DNA from: Tetrahymena elliotti 4EA
Lineage: Eukaryota > Ciliophora > Oligohymenophorea > Hymenostomatida > Tetrahymenidae
Reading direction: 5' to 3'
Assembly: GCA_000231825.2 (NCBI GenBank)
Contig: JH720323.1
Span: forward strand, 585,825-649,824
Length of the DNA stretch: 64,000 nucleotides
Position numbers and translations under genes: made by a program. Shown here in pieces: positions 13,201-28,975 of the stretch. How positions within the stretch are numbered: the stretch's first letter is position 1; every line of letters starts with the position of its first letter. The notes below the pieces were generated by a model that did no database searches, was not told the origin of the DNA, and saw only the letters and a program-made list of their open reading frames with translations.

Positions 13201-16200
13201 AAATTAGTTAAATTACAAGCTAAAAGAAACTCTTAGAAATGATTAAATAATAAGGAATGAAAATAGTATTAATTTAGCAGCTTACTTTATGAGTTTTTCT
13301 GAAGATGCTAAATATTTGGTTGTGTATTATTAAGAAATAGAGAATCAATCAATTAGGATAACTAGCTCAAACTAAGGTCTATTCTGTTTATGGGATATCA
13401 CTTCTTAAAAAATACTTTAGTAATTTGACCCTTCAAGAAATTGGGTTGATCTTGTATTCCCATGTGTCTTGAATTGTCAGGATATTCCATACTTTTAATC
13501 ATTAATTGATTAAGATTAAAAGAAAGAAGCTGTAGCACCAGCAAACAGTGACCCTTAACCTATTATAATGACTTTTATGAATCAAATTAAAAATACTATC
13601 ATGTTAGGATCATCAAAAGGAAATATTCATTTTGTTAAGCATTATTCACTTTCTTCTGATTAAGAACATAATGACTACAAGCAAAAGGTTTTTTGATTAA
13701 ACAAAGCCCTCATCAATTTTTAAATATTTATTTTTAAATTAGGAAAAAGACATGTGTTATGCTAAGAGCTATTCAGCCCATATTTCTTATATCAGCTAAC
13801 TTGAATTTGATAGCTAATACAGATATTTATTTTCCTCTAGTATTAATGATGAGTGCATTTTAAAATGGAAGCTCCATATTGAAAGACCTTTATCAGACTA
13901 TGATAATTTAGATTATAAATTTATTGATGAAAATCAAATGGAATTAAAAAACTAAGATGTCTTAGCAGAAATTTTACCTAAAGATTAATTCGAATAGTTG
14001 ATAAAAGATGTCCTCCCCTTGAGAGATTAAATAGCTGATGCAATATAGCATGTAGATGAAGATAGAGATAGACAAAGTGAGTTAAAATTGATTAATATAA
14101 TTGGACGTAAGGCCCACAATAGACATCAAAATTTATTCTATGATTTTGATGAAGTAATTTTTAGTTTAGAAACATACAAAATATTTTAATGAATTTTTAT
14201 AAAATAGAGATTTATTTACATTGCTGGAAATAACTTAGTAATTCATACAATTTAAGATTCTATTGAAGATAAGGAGGAAGAAGAGTAGCAACAATAATAA
14301 TTGCATGATTAACAACAAGCTGATGATTTTGATGACGATGATGAACCTTTTGTTAAATAAGAATTTATCAAGTTAGACTAGTCTCCTACAACAATTAACC
14401 CAGAAATATCTTGCTTTGTATTAAGTAAAGATAAGAAATTACTATGTGCAGGAACTTGCTAAGTTTAAGCTAAAATTATCATATGGGATATTTGTAGTTA
14501 GACTTGTTTGAAGCAAATGGTTTTAACCAACTCAAACTATATTCTACACATCAAAATGGCCTATGATAATCGCCATATTCTATGTGTTGGCCTTTCTAAT
14601 GATTACAATCCTATCATTTATTTAATAGATAGTCAAGAATCTAAATTACTTGGCTAGACTAAGCTGACAAATAGTGTACCTTATAAAATTAAGGATATTG
14701 AATTTTTCCCTAATTCTATTTATAAATTCATAACATGTGGTATTTAACACATATCTGTATGGAATTTGAAGGGTAACATTCTTAGTTATTAAAATCTGGA
14801 AATTTAAATTCCTTAGGATCTTGCTGATAATGATAAAAGTAAAGGAACTTAATCATCTTCTATCAAACAAAAGAAGTAATCTCAAAGAAATTTAAGTTCT
14901 CCTTTCAAGCAAAAAAAAAAAGGAGATGATGCCAACTTTGAAGAAGGTGAGTATGACGAATCAAAAGAATAAGTAAAAGTAACTTTTGTTTCATTAATTT
15001 TTGTCAATGAAACAATTATAACTGCTGGAAGTGATGGCTTCCTATATGTTTGGCATGATTTAAAAATTGTTAAAACTTAAAATGCACATCCAATTCTCTG
15101 TTTAAACACAACTAAAGACAGTAATATGTTTGCTTCAGGTAATTTTTAATTATATTAAACAATATTTAATTACAATTTTAAATAAAACAATCAAGGTGGT
15201 ATGGATGGAAAAGTTATTATTTGGGAATTAGGAAGCAGTGAATACTCATTTATGCTAGAAAAAGTATATGAATATCACATAAATCCAGAAGGTGCAAAAG
15301 AGCACTATCCAGAAAGCTGCTATATTTAATCAGTTTGCATAGGATCTAAGTATATACTTGCAGGTACAAAAAGTGGTGATATCTATGAATTAATTAGACC
15401 TAATGAAAATGAAATTAAGAATCCTACAAGCAGCAACAATAAATAAAAGCTTAGATATAGCTGCCATGATTAGGAAATAGTTAAATCCATATAATTTAAT
15501 GGAAATAGTGATAAGTTATATACTATTACTGAAAATGGTCTTTTCTGTGTATGGGATGTAAGAAAAATCAAAAGAATTAAAATGATCCATTTCCACTTAA
15601 AAATACACTCAATCATTGTTTTGAAAAGATATCAAATTATTGTCGTTGCATCAGAAAGAAAAATCTAATTCTTTAACTAAACAGATTACACTGAGAGAAA
15701 TAAAGCAATCCTATTTGATACAAAAATCGCTGATGTTAAATTATCTTTTAATGAAGAGATGCTTGCAGTAGCTTTAGATCCTAATTAAAAAACTAATGCA
15801 AAAATCATTATTTATAAGTATGTCGGAACTGACTAAGATATTTTTATTGTAATTTTTTTAAGCTCAAATTATTTTATTAAAAGTTAAAAATTAAAAACAG
15901 CATGACATCCCAGTACCTATTTAATCAACATCTCTTGAATTTGTTGATTTCTCAACTGATAACTTCTTCTTACTTTATAAAGATAATGTTGATGATGTAG
16001 AAATCATTGATTTTAGAAACAAAGAATTCAAAAAAGTCATTAAAGGAGAAGTAAACTTATTATATTTAATATTAATATTTTACTTAATTTTAAAATTTAA
16101 AAGGTCGAATTTGATATGGAATGGTGTACAGATGGTATTAAAGTATCACCAAATATGAAGGGTGTTTTACATACTTATTATTCAGATGAAAATAATATTT

Positions 16201-16475
16201 TGAAGGTCTAAAAAATTGGTGATAAACAAATAGCTGTTACTGATGAAATGGGATCTATTAGATTATTTAGTTATCCTTGCACTAGTTAATCCAAAGGATA
16301 TTTTAAATGTTATACTGACCATCTTAATTTTATTAACTAATGTATATTAAGTCCTGATAAAAAGTATCTTGTGACCAGTTCATAAAGAGATAGATGTATA
16401 TTGATTTGGAGAGTAACTTATGAAGATTAATAAGAAGAAGATGATGATGAATAAAGTGAAGGACGCCAAGACTGA
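7227..16475 (+). CDS. EF-hand + tandem EMAP (HELP/WD40) protein, EML family
   Basis: A giant multi-exon gene of about 2,600-2,700 residues. Starts at MGNFLDQLKYTP, a good N-myristoylation context (Gly2, Asn3), and ends SEGRQD-TGA. Roughly 20 GT..AG introns of 50-120 nt; ones I placed are 7593-7716, 8145-8206, 8470-8523 and 11233-11296. Residues ~60-75 form an EF-hand loop (DTDNNGLIDALE). The first HELP motif (INWVYGF) lies near 8110, followed by ILYFTACIVVIYF and WD repeats such as KPAIHIWD. A second HELP motif (SLEYLFGFQAYDKRR) at about 11010 starts another module with GVVFNP..YEGHQNKISCIAIHP. EML proteins bind microtubules through their propellers; tandem EMAP modules are known in EML5/EML6. 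Acidic Ser/Asp-rich inserts occur near 9440-9540, 12500 and 14270-14350. The role in cilia or cortex microtubules is inference. Exact exon edges of the later WD repeats are approximate. Confidence 0.85.
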
Positions 16476-17086
16476 TTGATTAATTGATTTACAAATTAAA
16501 TCTATATTAAAAAATAAAAATAATTGAAAATTTATTAATCTCACCCTAAAATAATTTCATTTTATTTTTCTAATTTATTTTAATTAATTTCTAATTTAAA
16601 TGTTTTTCAATCAATATTAATTTCATTTTCAATAGAATTTACTTATTTATTTAAATTTTTCTTTTAAAAAGTAAACCTTTAGTTTTTAAAATTTTTATTA
16701 ATTGATTTCAAAATAAAGAAAGTTTATTTCTTGAACTATTGAGTTCCTCATTTCTTTTTTAAACTTTCTTTTATTATTGATGAATTTAAAATTAAAATTA
16801 TTGATTTAGTATTTTTTTCCTGAAGTGATATTTTTAATCAATTAATCAAAATTTTTAAACAAGAGACTAAAGATTAAACATTTAAATCAGTAAACATATT
16901 CTTGCATTAAAAATTAAAATTAATTTCCCTCCAATAATTGGTTTTATTTGAAAATTTTAAAAATAAAATGAATTTTAATTATTAATATTTTTTAGATTTT
17001 AGGTAACAATATTTCATATCTTGAAATAATTATGTTTATTTTTTTTATAATGGTAAATTTATTCAATAATTTTATTTCATTAAATT
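16476..17086. other. intergenic spacer before assembly gap
   Basis: A/T-rich spacer between convergent gene ends (EMAP on plus, CDPK1 on minus). No gene or structured element seen. Confidence 0.6.
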
Positions 17087-17186
17087 NNNNNNNNNNNNNN
17101 NNNNNNNNNNNNNNNNNNNNNNNNNNNNNNNNNNNNNNNNNNNNNNNNNNNNNNNNNNNNNNNNNNNNNNNNNNNNNNNNNNNNNN
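17087..17186. other. assembly gap (100 N)
   Basis: Exactly 100 consecutive N, the conventional placeholder for a gap of unknown size. It lies between two gene 3' ends and neither gene is visibly broken by it. The true distance between the flanks is unknown. Confidence 0.97.
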
Positions 17187-17449
17187 TATCACATTTAAAT
17201 ATAAAAATAAAAACTGTTAAGTCTATTTATTAATAATTTCCTTTATTGTGTTTATTTTGCATTTTTGATTGTTATTCATTATTAGCAAAAGTAAAGAGAT
17301 AGTGTATTTTAGTTATAGATAATAAAAGAATTTAGTAAAATAATAATGTAAATAATATAAATATAATTGCTTAAATAATAAGTATATTAGTTATAATTTA
17401 AATTAAATTAAATTTTCAATCAACTATTTTGTAAGTAAACTAAACTAAA
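17187..17449. other. intergenic spacer after gap
   Basis: A/T-rich sequence downstream of the CDPK1 stop. Nothing recognisable. Confidence 0.6.
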
Positions 17450-19377
<1,928 letters not shown>

Positions 19378-20347
19378 TTTTATGGTTTACTGTTAAATAT
19401 ATAGTGTAATTACAATTTCTATTAGCTAAAAGCCTAATTTATAATATCTTTTTTTGAATTGTAAGAAATTATAGACTTAATTAAATATATAATTTGAAGT
19501 GAAATTCAAGAAGTAATAAGCAAGTATTAATTACTCATGATTTGACAAAAATTAAATAATATACTAAGCCTGTTAAATATAGTGGGAGAGACTAAAGTTC
19601 TATAAAAAAATACTCTGGAAAAAATGAATAATTAGTTGTTGTGAAAGAAGTTATTTACGAATAGTAGAGTTAATATATTTTTATTATAAAAATAAATTAA
19701 TTAAGTTATATTTTATTGCATGATTTTCTTTTTTAACAATAAAGTTAGTAGGCCAATAATCTCTTTTTAGACCTTAAAATTAACTAATTTTTTATTAAAT
19801 TAAAATTCTTTTTAAGATATTTTCATTTTTCGTATTCTTTAATAACTAAAAGCTTCTTTTCTTTTTTTCTTTTCTTAATTTCTTTAATTAAAAAATTCAA
19901 TTGTCACATTTCATTGGTCTGAATTAATTTTGAGAATTTTAATGGGAATAAATTCTAGACTGAATTTATTTACTTCGAACTTGTATTGATTAAAAATAAA
20001 AATATATTCAAGCAATAAAAATCAAACATAACTTAATTATACTTCAACATAAAATTGCACTTTAAGTAAAGTGGCAAAGAATAAAGTTTTAAATAAAAAT
20101 AGATTAGAAAAGATGGATTATTAGTTCTTTTTAAAGAAGTTAATTATGATTCACAAATATATAACATATTTTTATTATAATAATTAGTTAATTAAGTTTT
20201 ATTTTATTGTGTGATTTTCTTTTAAGATTAATATATAGCTTATCAGTTTAAATTTAATTAATTAGTTAAGATCTTGTTTTATATTTTGAAATTTTGAAAT
20301 ACTAGATTTATTCTTTTTTTTTCTTTTCCAAAATTAAAAAATAAAAT
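19378..20347. other. spacer between C CDPK paralogues containing a diverged direct repeat
   Basis: Upstream of CDPK1 and downstream of CDPK2. About 19575-19945 resembles about 20050-20420 over their whole length, and the second copy runs into the CDPK2 3' coding end. The first copy is therefore a relic of CDPK2's 3' end plus downstream flank (see repeat entries). The rest is A/T-rich with no open frame. Confidence 0.6.
19575..19945. repeat. diverged direct repeat, copy A (relic of CDPK2 3' end and flank)
   Basis: Shared landmarks with copy B in the same order: ATATTTTTATTATAA, a TTAATTAAGTT..ATTTTATTG block, GATTTTCTTTT, then AAAATTCAATT, a CATTTCATTGGT-like block and TTTTGAGAAT. By eye the copies are roughly three-quarters identical. 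On the minus strand the last part reads KILKINSDQ, matching KILKIKSYQ at the CDPK2 C-terminus. Confidence 0.55.
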
Positions 20348-22456
<2,109 letters not shown>

Positions 22457-23330
22457 TTATAGTATAAAAAGGTATCTAACTTGTTTTTATAAAATATTAT
22501 AGCTCTACTTGTAATTATAAGAAATACTTATTAATTGAAAAATTTAATTATTAATACTAAAAAGTAAAAAGAATCATGATGATATTATAAGTTTATTTAT
22601 GTACTATCAAGATAAGATATATTATTTTTTTAAAAGTTTTTCAAATTTCTTATTTATTTTTAATGGTTACAATCTTTTCGACATAGAAAAAAACTAGAAA
22701 CAATCAGATCTTTTTCTCACACTAAATGTTCCACAAATGATTCATTACAAAAATATAGAAATATTTATTCATTTTGATAATAAAATCAGGATAAATTTGA
22801 TAATTTATTTTTTACCGAATTCATACTTTTTAATCAAATTCTTGTTTATTTTTTCCAAGTATACTTAAAGGTTTATTCTTGTCTTAACAAACTTTAAATT
22901 GTTTTTGTTTTTAAAAACAGTGAAATTGCAACCCAACCATCAGGGCAAAGTACAATATTATTAATAAATATGTTTCTATCAAAAATAAGTTAAAAATCCA
23001 AAAACTTTAAATTGTAAATTAAAAAAATATTTTATTTCTGATTTGATTTGATAAGTATAGTATCTTCAACTATACTTATTTAAAAATCAATCAATTCTCT
23101 TTTTTAAAGACAATAGAAATATTCATGTATTTAGAATCCACCCTCAATATATTTTTATGAAAGTAAAAAAAGAAACCACTTAATTTGTAAGGGGTATAAG
23201 ACTAATTAACAGCAAATAACTGATTGAACAAACAAAATACTACTTTGTTATTTCATTTTTACAAACTAAAATTAAATTAAATTCATATTATTTTTTTCCA
23301 AGTTTTGTTATTGTTTGTTTAATCAAATTT
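22457..23330. other. intergenic spacer
   Basis: Upstream of CDPK2 and downstream of RPP30. A/T-rich; short frames on both strands are closed by TGA. No gene, RNA or repeat recognised. Confidence 0.55.
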
Positions 23331-24906
23331 TCAATTTGTAATGCTAAAACTTAAGAGCTTTGGCTTTTACTCTTCTTTAGTTTCTTTAGGTTAAGTATTA
23401 CTATCACTTTATTAATTATCTTTAGATTAGGTTTTCTTTTCTTCTTCAATCTACATTTAGTGGTTTTCCTATTGATTATTTGTATTGCCAATTGGATTTT
23501 TTACTCTTTTTGGATTCAAGAATACATTTGAGTTTGGATCAAAATCAATTTTTTATGATTCTTTATCAAATAATGTATTGCTCTTATTTTCCAATTATGT
23601 AATTTTCTTGTTTCTTTCAAGTAACTTAAGTTTTAAATTTTATTTATCTGTGCCTGACTTCTCTTATTATGTAATTTCTTCATTTTTTTTCACCTTTTTT
23701 TGGATTCTTTCAATTTATGCTTCATTCTTTTTTTTAAACTCTTCTACATCATTTTTAGTTGCATGACTTATAGTACCTTCATAAGTTTTACGATATCCTA
23801 ATTATTTTAATACTCAAAATAAAATAGAATCTTTTATTTAATATTTACTTGATCTTTTAATGCAATTTGAAGGAAACTTTTTCAATGCATCATGAGTTTA
23901 ATCTCTGGTTAACCCTATTAATGTTCCTCTTTATTAATTTAAGCTTTATTGATAATTATAAAAATATATTTTACAGCATTATAATATCAAAAGGAGAACG
24001 ATGATCAAACTCAGAAGAACAGGAACTTGAAAAAATAATATTCTTTCCTTTGGTCATTTTTCCTATATTTATGCAATTAGCCAAAACTGTTCTCTTTTTA
24101 GCTGGATCTAATAATCAATCACCAATAAAAAATTATTTTCAATTCATTTAATTTGTAATATATTTACCTTCAATAGCTTCTGAATAACATATTTCAAAAG
24201 TTATACCTTTTCTTACTGCTTCCTAAATCCATCCTCTTTTTGGGATAAATGGTAATCTTTCACTCATATCGAAACACAAAATATCATAATCCTTGAAAAA
24301 ATGTACATTAATTTCAACTAAATTTTATAAAATAACTAATTACATCATAATCTATGCATAATGAGTGAAATACTTTTTCGTTTCTAGTTTTTATAGCAAT
24401 AATATCATATGTAGCTAAAGCTGTATTTGATTTCTTTTTTATTCATTTTTAATAAAAATTTATTTTTTCTTTCAAAAATTTTTAACCATACAAGTTAGGG
24501 AAGATATTTTCCATCATTTATTTCTAAAGTTATTCTTTTTAACTGCTAAAATTTAGAGACATCTGGTAAATCTTTTTACATATTCATTGACTTTTCGACA
24601 CTTTATTGTAGAGCTTAATTTTAAACTAATTAGATTGAGCAAGGCTATTTAATTTTATTAAAGGAAATTAGCTAAATGATTAATTCTGCTTATTAAGTAA
24701 ATTACTTTAATCTATGTATTCATATCGTTATGTTCCTAATTCAAAGCAATACAAATGTAATCATCTTTATGAGTTAAAAAGTAATTAATATGGATTCTAA
24801 TAGAGAATTTAATACCTTAAATACAACTAGTCAAAAGAGAAATATATCTAAAATCAAGAGCTGTATTTTTAGGATCTGCACATCTTAAGTTAAGATCGTA
24901 TGACAT
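23331..24906 (-). CDS. RPP30: RNase P/MRP protein subunit RPP30
   Basis: Eight small exons: 24816-24906, 24706-24764, 24492-24644, 24344-24433, 24168-24291, 23975-24107, 23849-23943 and 23331-23797. They total 1,212 nt, 403 residues, TGA stop. The N-terminus MSYDLNLRC matches the first strand of the family. Hallmarks follow in order: TALATYDIIAIKTRNEKVF, DMSERLPFIPKRGWI, AVRKGITFEICYSEAI, RTVLANCINI, KGKNIIFSS, SPFDIIMLL and GLTRDQTHDALKKF. RPP30 is a TIM-barrel-like RNA-binding subunit of nuclear RNase P and RNase MRP, which process pre-tRNA and pre-rRNA. Animal RPP30 is ~270 residues. Here the core ends near residue 255, after KTYEGT, and a ~145-residue Lys/Glu/Gln-rich coiled tail follows. 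I am sure of the family. Confidence 0.9.
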
Positions 24907-25838
24907 TTCAAATTAATGTTTAAAACTATGAAAATAATTATATATGAAGATTATGATAGCTGTAAATTCTTTTAATTTATTTACTTATAATTTTATTAAC
25001 AAAATTTAATAGGAATATATTAAAAAGTATTACAAATAAGTAATGCCAAATAAAAAGTGTCTCAAAATTAAATTGTATTTATCTAATCTAAGCAAAAGTA
25101 TCTTTCTGTAGAAGTAAAAATTCTACCATTTACAAAAACTAGTTTTGAGAAGTTTTTGTCAATTGAAAAGATAAGTTTTAATAAATAAATAAATTTATTG
25201 TTTAATTATCCATATCCAAATTATTGATCATTAAAATAGAAATTATTTATTTTGAATTAAATTAAGAAGATATTTAAAAATTTTTCATAACTTAACATAT
25301 AAAAATCTACAAATAAAAAATATATTTATTATTTTTTATATCATTTTAGAATTTTAGGATTTTTTTAAATATTTATTCATAATAATTTAATTTCAAAATC
25401 CAGAATCATGCTATGCTGAGGCTTGGTGTGAAAATTTTGTATATTTGAGTGATCTTAGTTTTTTAATGAAGATTTGTTTCTAGGCCTAAAAAGTGATTTT
25501 ATGCATGCTAATTAATATATCTATGGCACAATTATTTATTCTTGTTTTAGGATCAAAATTTTCTTATTTTATTTAATTGATACAATTTATTACATTTTCA
25601 AGCTATTTTTCAATTTTGAAAATTTCTAAAATACATTTATACACAAATATAATATCTTTTTGATGATAAATAAATTAATGATTAAGAATAAAAATAATTT
25701 ATAGAAATTAAATAAAAAAAATAAAATTAATAATAGGAATAGTAATTCTAATATATAATTTATTATTTTCTGAAAAAACTATGAATATTTAACAATTTCT
25801 TCTGATTAAATACTTATTCATAGCAATTTAATATAATT
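24907..25838. other. spacer with a decayed copy of the TMC-like gene 3' end
   Basis: Upstream of RPP30 and downstream of the TMC-like gene. It holds the relic listed at 25385-25650; the remainder is A/T-rich without coding signal. Confidence 0.55.
25385..25650 (-). pseudogene. truncated, frameshifted duplicate of the TMC-like gene 3' end
   Basis: This stretch aligns with 25820-26150, the 3' end of the neighbouring gene. Shared blocks include GGTGTGAAAATTTT, GAGTGATCTT, AATGAAGAT and AAAAGTGATTTTATG, then after a deletion of roughly 100-150 bp CATTTTCAAG and AATTTTGAAA. On the minus strand the intact gene reads FLRPRKRSSFINQDHSD; here the same codons appear as RPRNKSSLKNQDHSN but one A is missing just before, shifting frame. 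It has no start and lacks the rest of the gene, so it is a relic. Confidence 0.65.
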
Positions 25839-28800
25839 TCAGAAATCAGAATCTGGTTTGGTGTGAAAATTTTATATATCTGAGTGATCTTGGTTTATAA
25901 ATGAAGATCTTTTTCTAGGCCTTAAAAAGTGATTTTATGTATGCTATTAAACCTATGACTCATCTGTCCTAATTTGTTCGTATATTGATTTTTAATGCTC
26001 ATTAGCTTATAAATTAGAAGAAACATTAATTTCTTCTTATGGCTTTTATTAAGTGAGTTTTGTTGCAGGAGGAGGAAGATTTTCTTTTTAGATTTATTTA
26101 ATTCCTTTAGCAGCATTTTCAAGTTATTATTATAATTTTGAAACTTTCTTTTTGTAATGCTTTTTAACGGAATTTATATCTTTATTTCTGTATTAAAGGA
26201 TTTTAACCCATTTTTAATATTATCTATTATCTGCTATTGTTTTTAATATGAAAAATGCTATCACACTAACAAGGAAAGGTTACCAAAAGATTATTTTTAT
26301 TAAGGACTCAAAAAACTGTGTGTCATATAGATACCAAAATGTATACGAAATTATACTAGTGTAAGATTCAGTGAAAGGCCCACAAACTCTTTTTGGATCA
26401 TCAGCGAAATGATAAAGGGGCTAATCAAGTAAGCCTATAAAAAAGAAATGTATAAACATGAAGAAAACAGTCAGCAAAAACATTTTAACTAATATTCCAT
26501 GAGTATCTATACTTGTAATTGTTAAATATTCTGGCGTTTTCCATTTCTTTATAAAAAAGTAATTGTGGATAAGCAAAATTAGATTTAAAATTAGAGCTAT
26601 AGGGAAAAGAGCAAAGTTAAAAGGAGTATTCATAAATATAATCATATTTGATACAATTAAAGGTATTGTGTCTTCTATAACTTTTAATTATCTCCTACTT
26701 TAATTTTCAAGAGCACATTTTAAGCCAGTCTTGATATATCCCTCACTTTATCTTGTCAAATTTAGTGCAAATAACTTAAAATATTACTTAAAGTAGTGGA
26801 CAAACAAATAGTGAGTTAAATATAATGAAAGTAAGCCATTAGCAGAAGATTGCTGAGGACAAACATATCCGTCTGCCAAGTAGGTATTATCAACTATTCT
26901 TTCAATAAATTCATCTTACGTAAAAGAAGCAGAGCTTCTAATGAATATATAAAATGAATAAACGATTGCTTAAAAAAAAAATTCTTTTGCATAGTATGCC
27001 TTTAATTGTAAACTAGAATTTTCAAAATGTAGCAATATTCTCTAAAGAAACCATATAACTAATAATAATATTTCTACAAACGCAATCGCTACTAACGAGA
27101 AAAGGCATTCATTAAGAAACAAGGAGAAAGGTATTATCTACTTATCAAATAATTTATTGTTGCTTAGTAAGAGCATAAAATAGCCTGAAAAGACCATGGA
27201 TGATATGTATAATAAGTAAAATACCAAATCCTTAAGGAGCTGTTAAGTATAATTTACATAAATTAGTTTTCTGTAAGCTTAATCCTCTTCCTCAAAAGAA
27301 GAAAAAACTTTGTTAGTGAGTGATAACTAAAACCAAAGCCTAGGTTTTTAGCCAGGGATTTTCCAATTATATTCACAAAATATCATAGTAAAATATTTCA
27401 ATCCTTTAGCTCTTTGAACTTCAAAGACTACAGAGTTTTTTTAGTAGTGAAGATATCTATAATAACTCATCAAAATAAGTATACCTCCTAAAGCTATAGT
27501 GAGAATATTAAAATAGATATATAAGCCTTAAGTATCTTGTAGCTAGTATAGATAAAATATATATACCCCTTGAGATGAAAATTAGTCTTTGTTGTTAACC
27601 TTTTATTTTAAAAATCGCATGAAGAAAAAAATAAATTTGAGGTAAAATTGTTGAAAATTAAAAGAAAGAGAAAACAAAAAATAATCCAAAAGCAAAATAT
27701 AAAAAAAGGATTTGAAAAATAAAAGAATAAAGCTTAAAATTTTACAATTAATTTGATCAAAGGAAAGATGAATAAGACTGTACCAAATAGGTAGTAATTG
27801 ATGAATGTTGTAATAAATTTAAAGTGAAAAATTGATTTCAAACCAAATACGTTAGCGATTTGATAGACAAAATCTGTTAGGAAGTGATAATATTGAATTT
27901 TTTTGATTAAAGCAGACCATAGCTTTTTTGTCTTTTAAATACAATTGTTATAGAAAAGTGCATGTTTCTTTTTTTCTGATTATTATTTTTCTTATTACCT
28001 ATTAAAAAACTCTATGTGTTCAATACTTTACTTCTTTTTCAGTTTGTTACCAACTGTTGTTAATGCCTAGCGTTACTAAATTTATATTCTGTTTAACTCT
28101 TTATTTTTTATTTCTAGCTTCAGAATGTCCTATTCATTCTCTTTTTATTGGTTTTCTTATTAGTTTACATTTGCAGTGTTATTTATAGAAATATTTTTAG
28201 GGTCGTTTTTTGAATTATCTAAAGAATTATTTATTGGTGCAATTCTAGCAAAATTTGATGTATGATGAAGCCCTTGCTGCTTAAAATTGAATCCATTACT
28301 AGAGTCATATTAAGGAGAAGCAACATTAAAGTTACCTTTCTAGGATGCGTTACTCTGTAAAGAATGATGACTTTGATTCATTATCTTATGAGATTATCTC
28401 CTTTAAAATTTTCTTTTCATATCTAAATCATTATTTTATGAATTTTAAGATTCATCTCCCTTTATAACATCTTCGACTTGTATTTTGCGCATGCTATTTT
28501 AATTAAAAACATCACTTTTAGCTCTACTTCTAGTATCTTAAACAGATTTTTAAAATTCTGTTATATATGCTATTTTATCTCCTCCATTAACTCTATTTGT
28601 ATTGGTTGGTACTTAATAGTTTACATTTAAAAAATCAGCTTCAATATTTCTTTAAGATCTACCATTGAAACTCTTTTTACTTTTTTAAGGTGTAAATCGG
28701 CTCTTGATCAAATGTTGAGATTAAATAATAGTTTTTGATTTTTTTGAATCAGGTAAATTATAGTCATCTTCAATATCTCTTGTTTATTTATTTTTCTTTT

Positions 28801-28975
28801 TTTAGTAATTGTTTCTCTTTTTTATTCCATAATCTATACTTAATTCTGATTCAGAAGAAGAATCATCAGATGAATCAAACGAAGATGAAGAATAAGAAGA
28901 CTAGGACGAAGAAGAAGGAGAAGACTCATGATGCTTTTTAGATTTATGCCTTTAGTTATGTTTTTTTCTTCCCAT
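25839..28975 (-). CDS. TMC-family (transmembrane channel-like) multipass membrane protein
   Basis: Two exons, 27746-28975 and 25839-27599, with a 146-nt intron; 2,991 nt, 996 residues, TGA stop. The first ~330 residues are hydrophilic: a Ser-rich acidic run after MGRKKHNQRHKSKK, then a Gln/Asn-rich segment. From about residue 360 come at least eight hydrophobic segments, for example IALGGILILMSYY, FFFQAIVYSFYIFIR and ALFPIALILNLILL. Near the C-terminus FIKKWKTP follows a long TM pair, and KRVCGPFTESY matches the CGPF motif that TMC proteins carry after the penultimate helix. TMC proteins form ion channels in mechanosensory membranes of animals; function in ciliates is unknown to me. I do not see the full TMC signature, so another anoctamin-superfamily relative is possible. 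The C-terminal ~140 residues form a Lys/Gln-rich coil. Confidence 0.65.

Noticed and set aside
23485..23766. Hydrophobic plus-strand frame (MPIGFFTLFGF...)
   Set aside because: It is the antisense shadow of the Lys-rich RPP30 tail on the minus strand.
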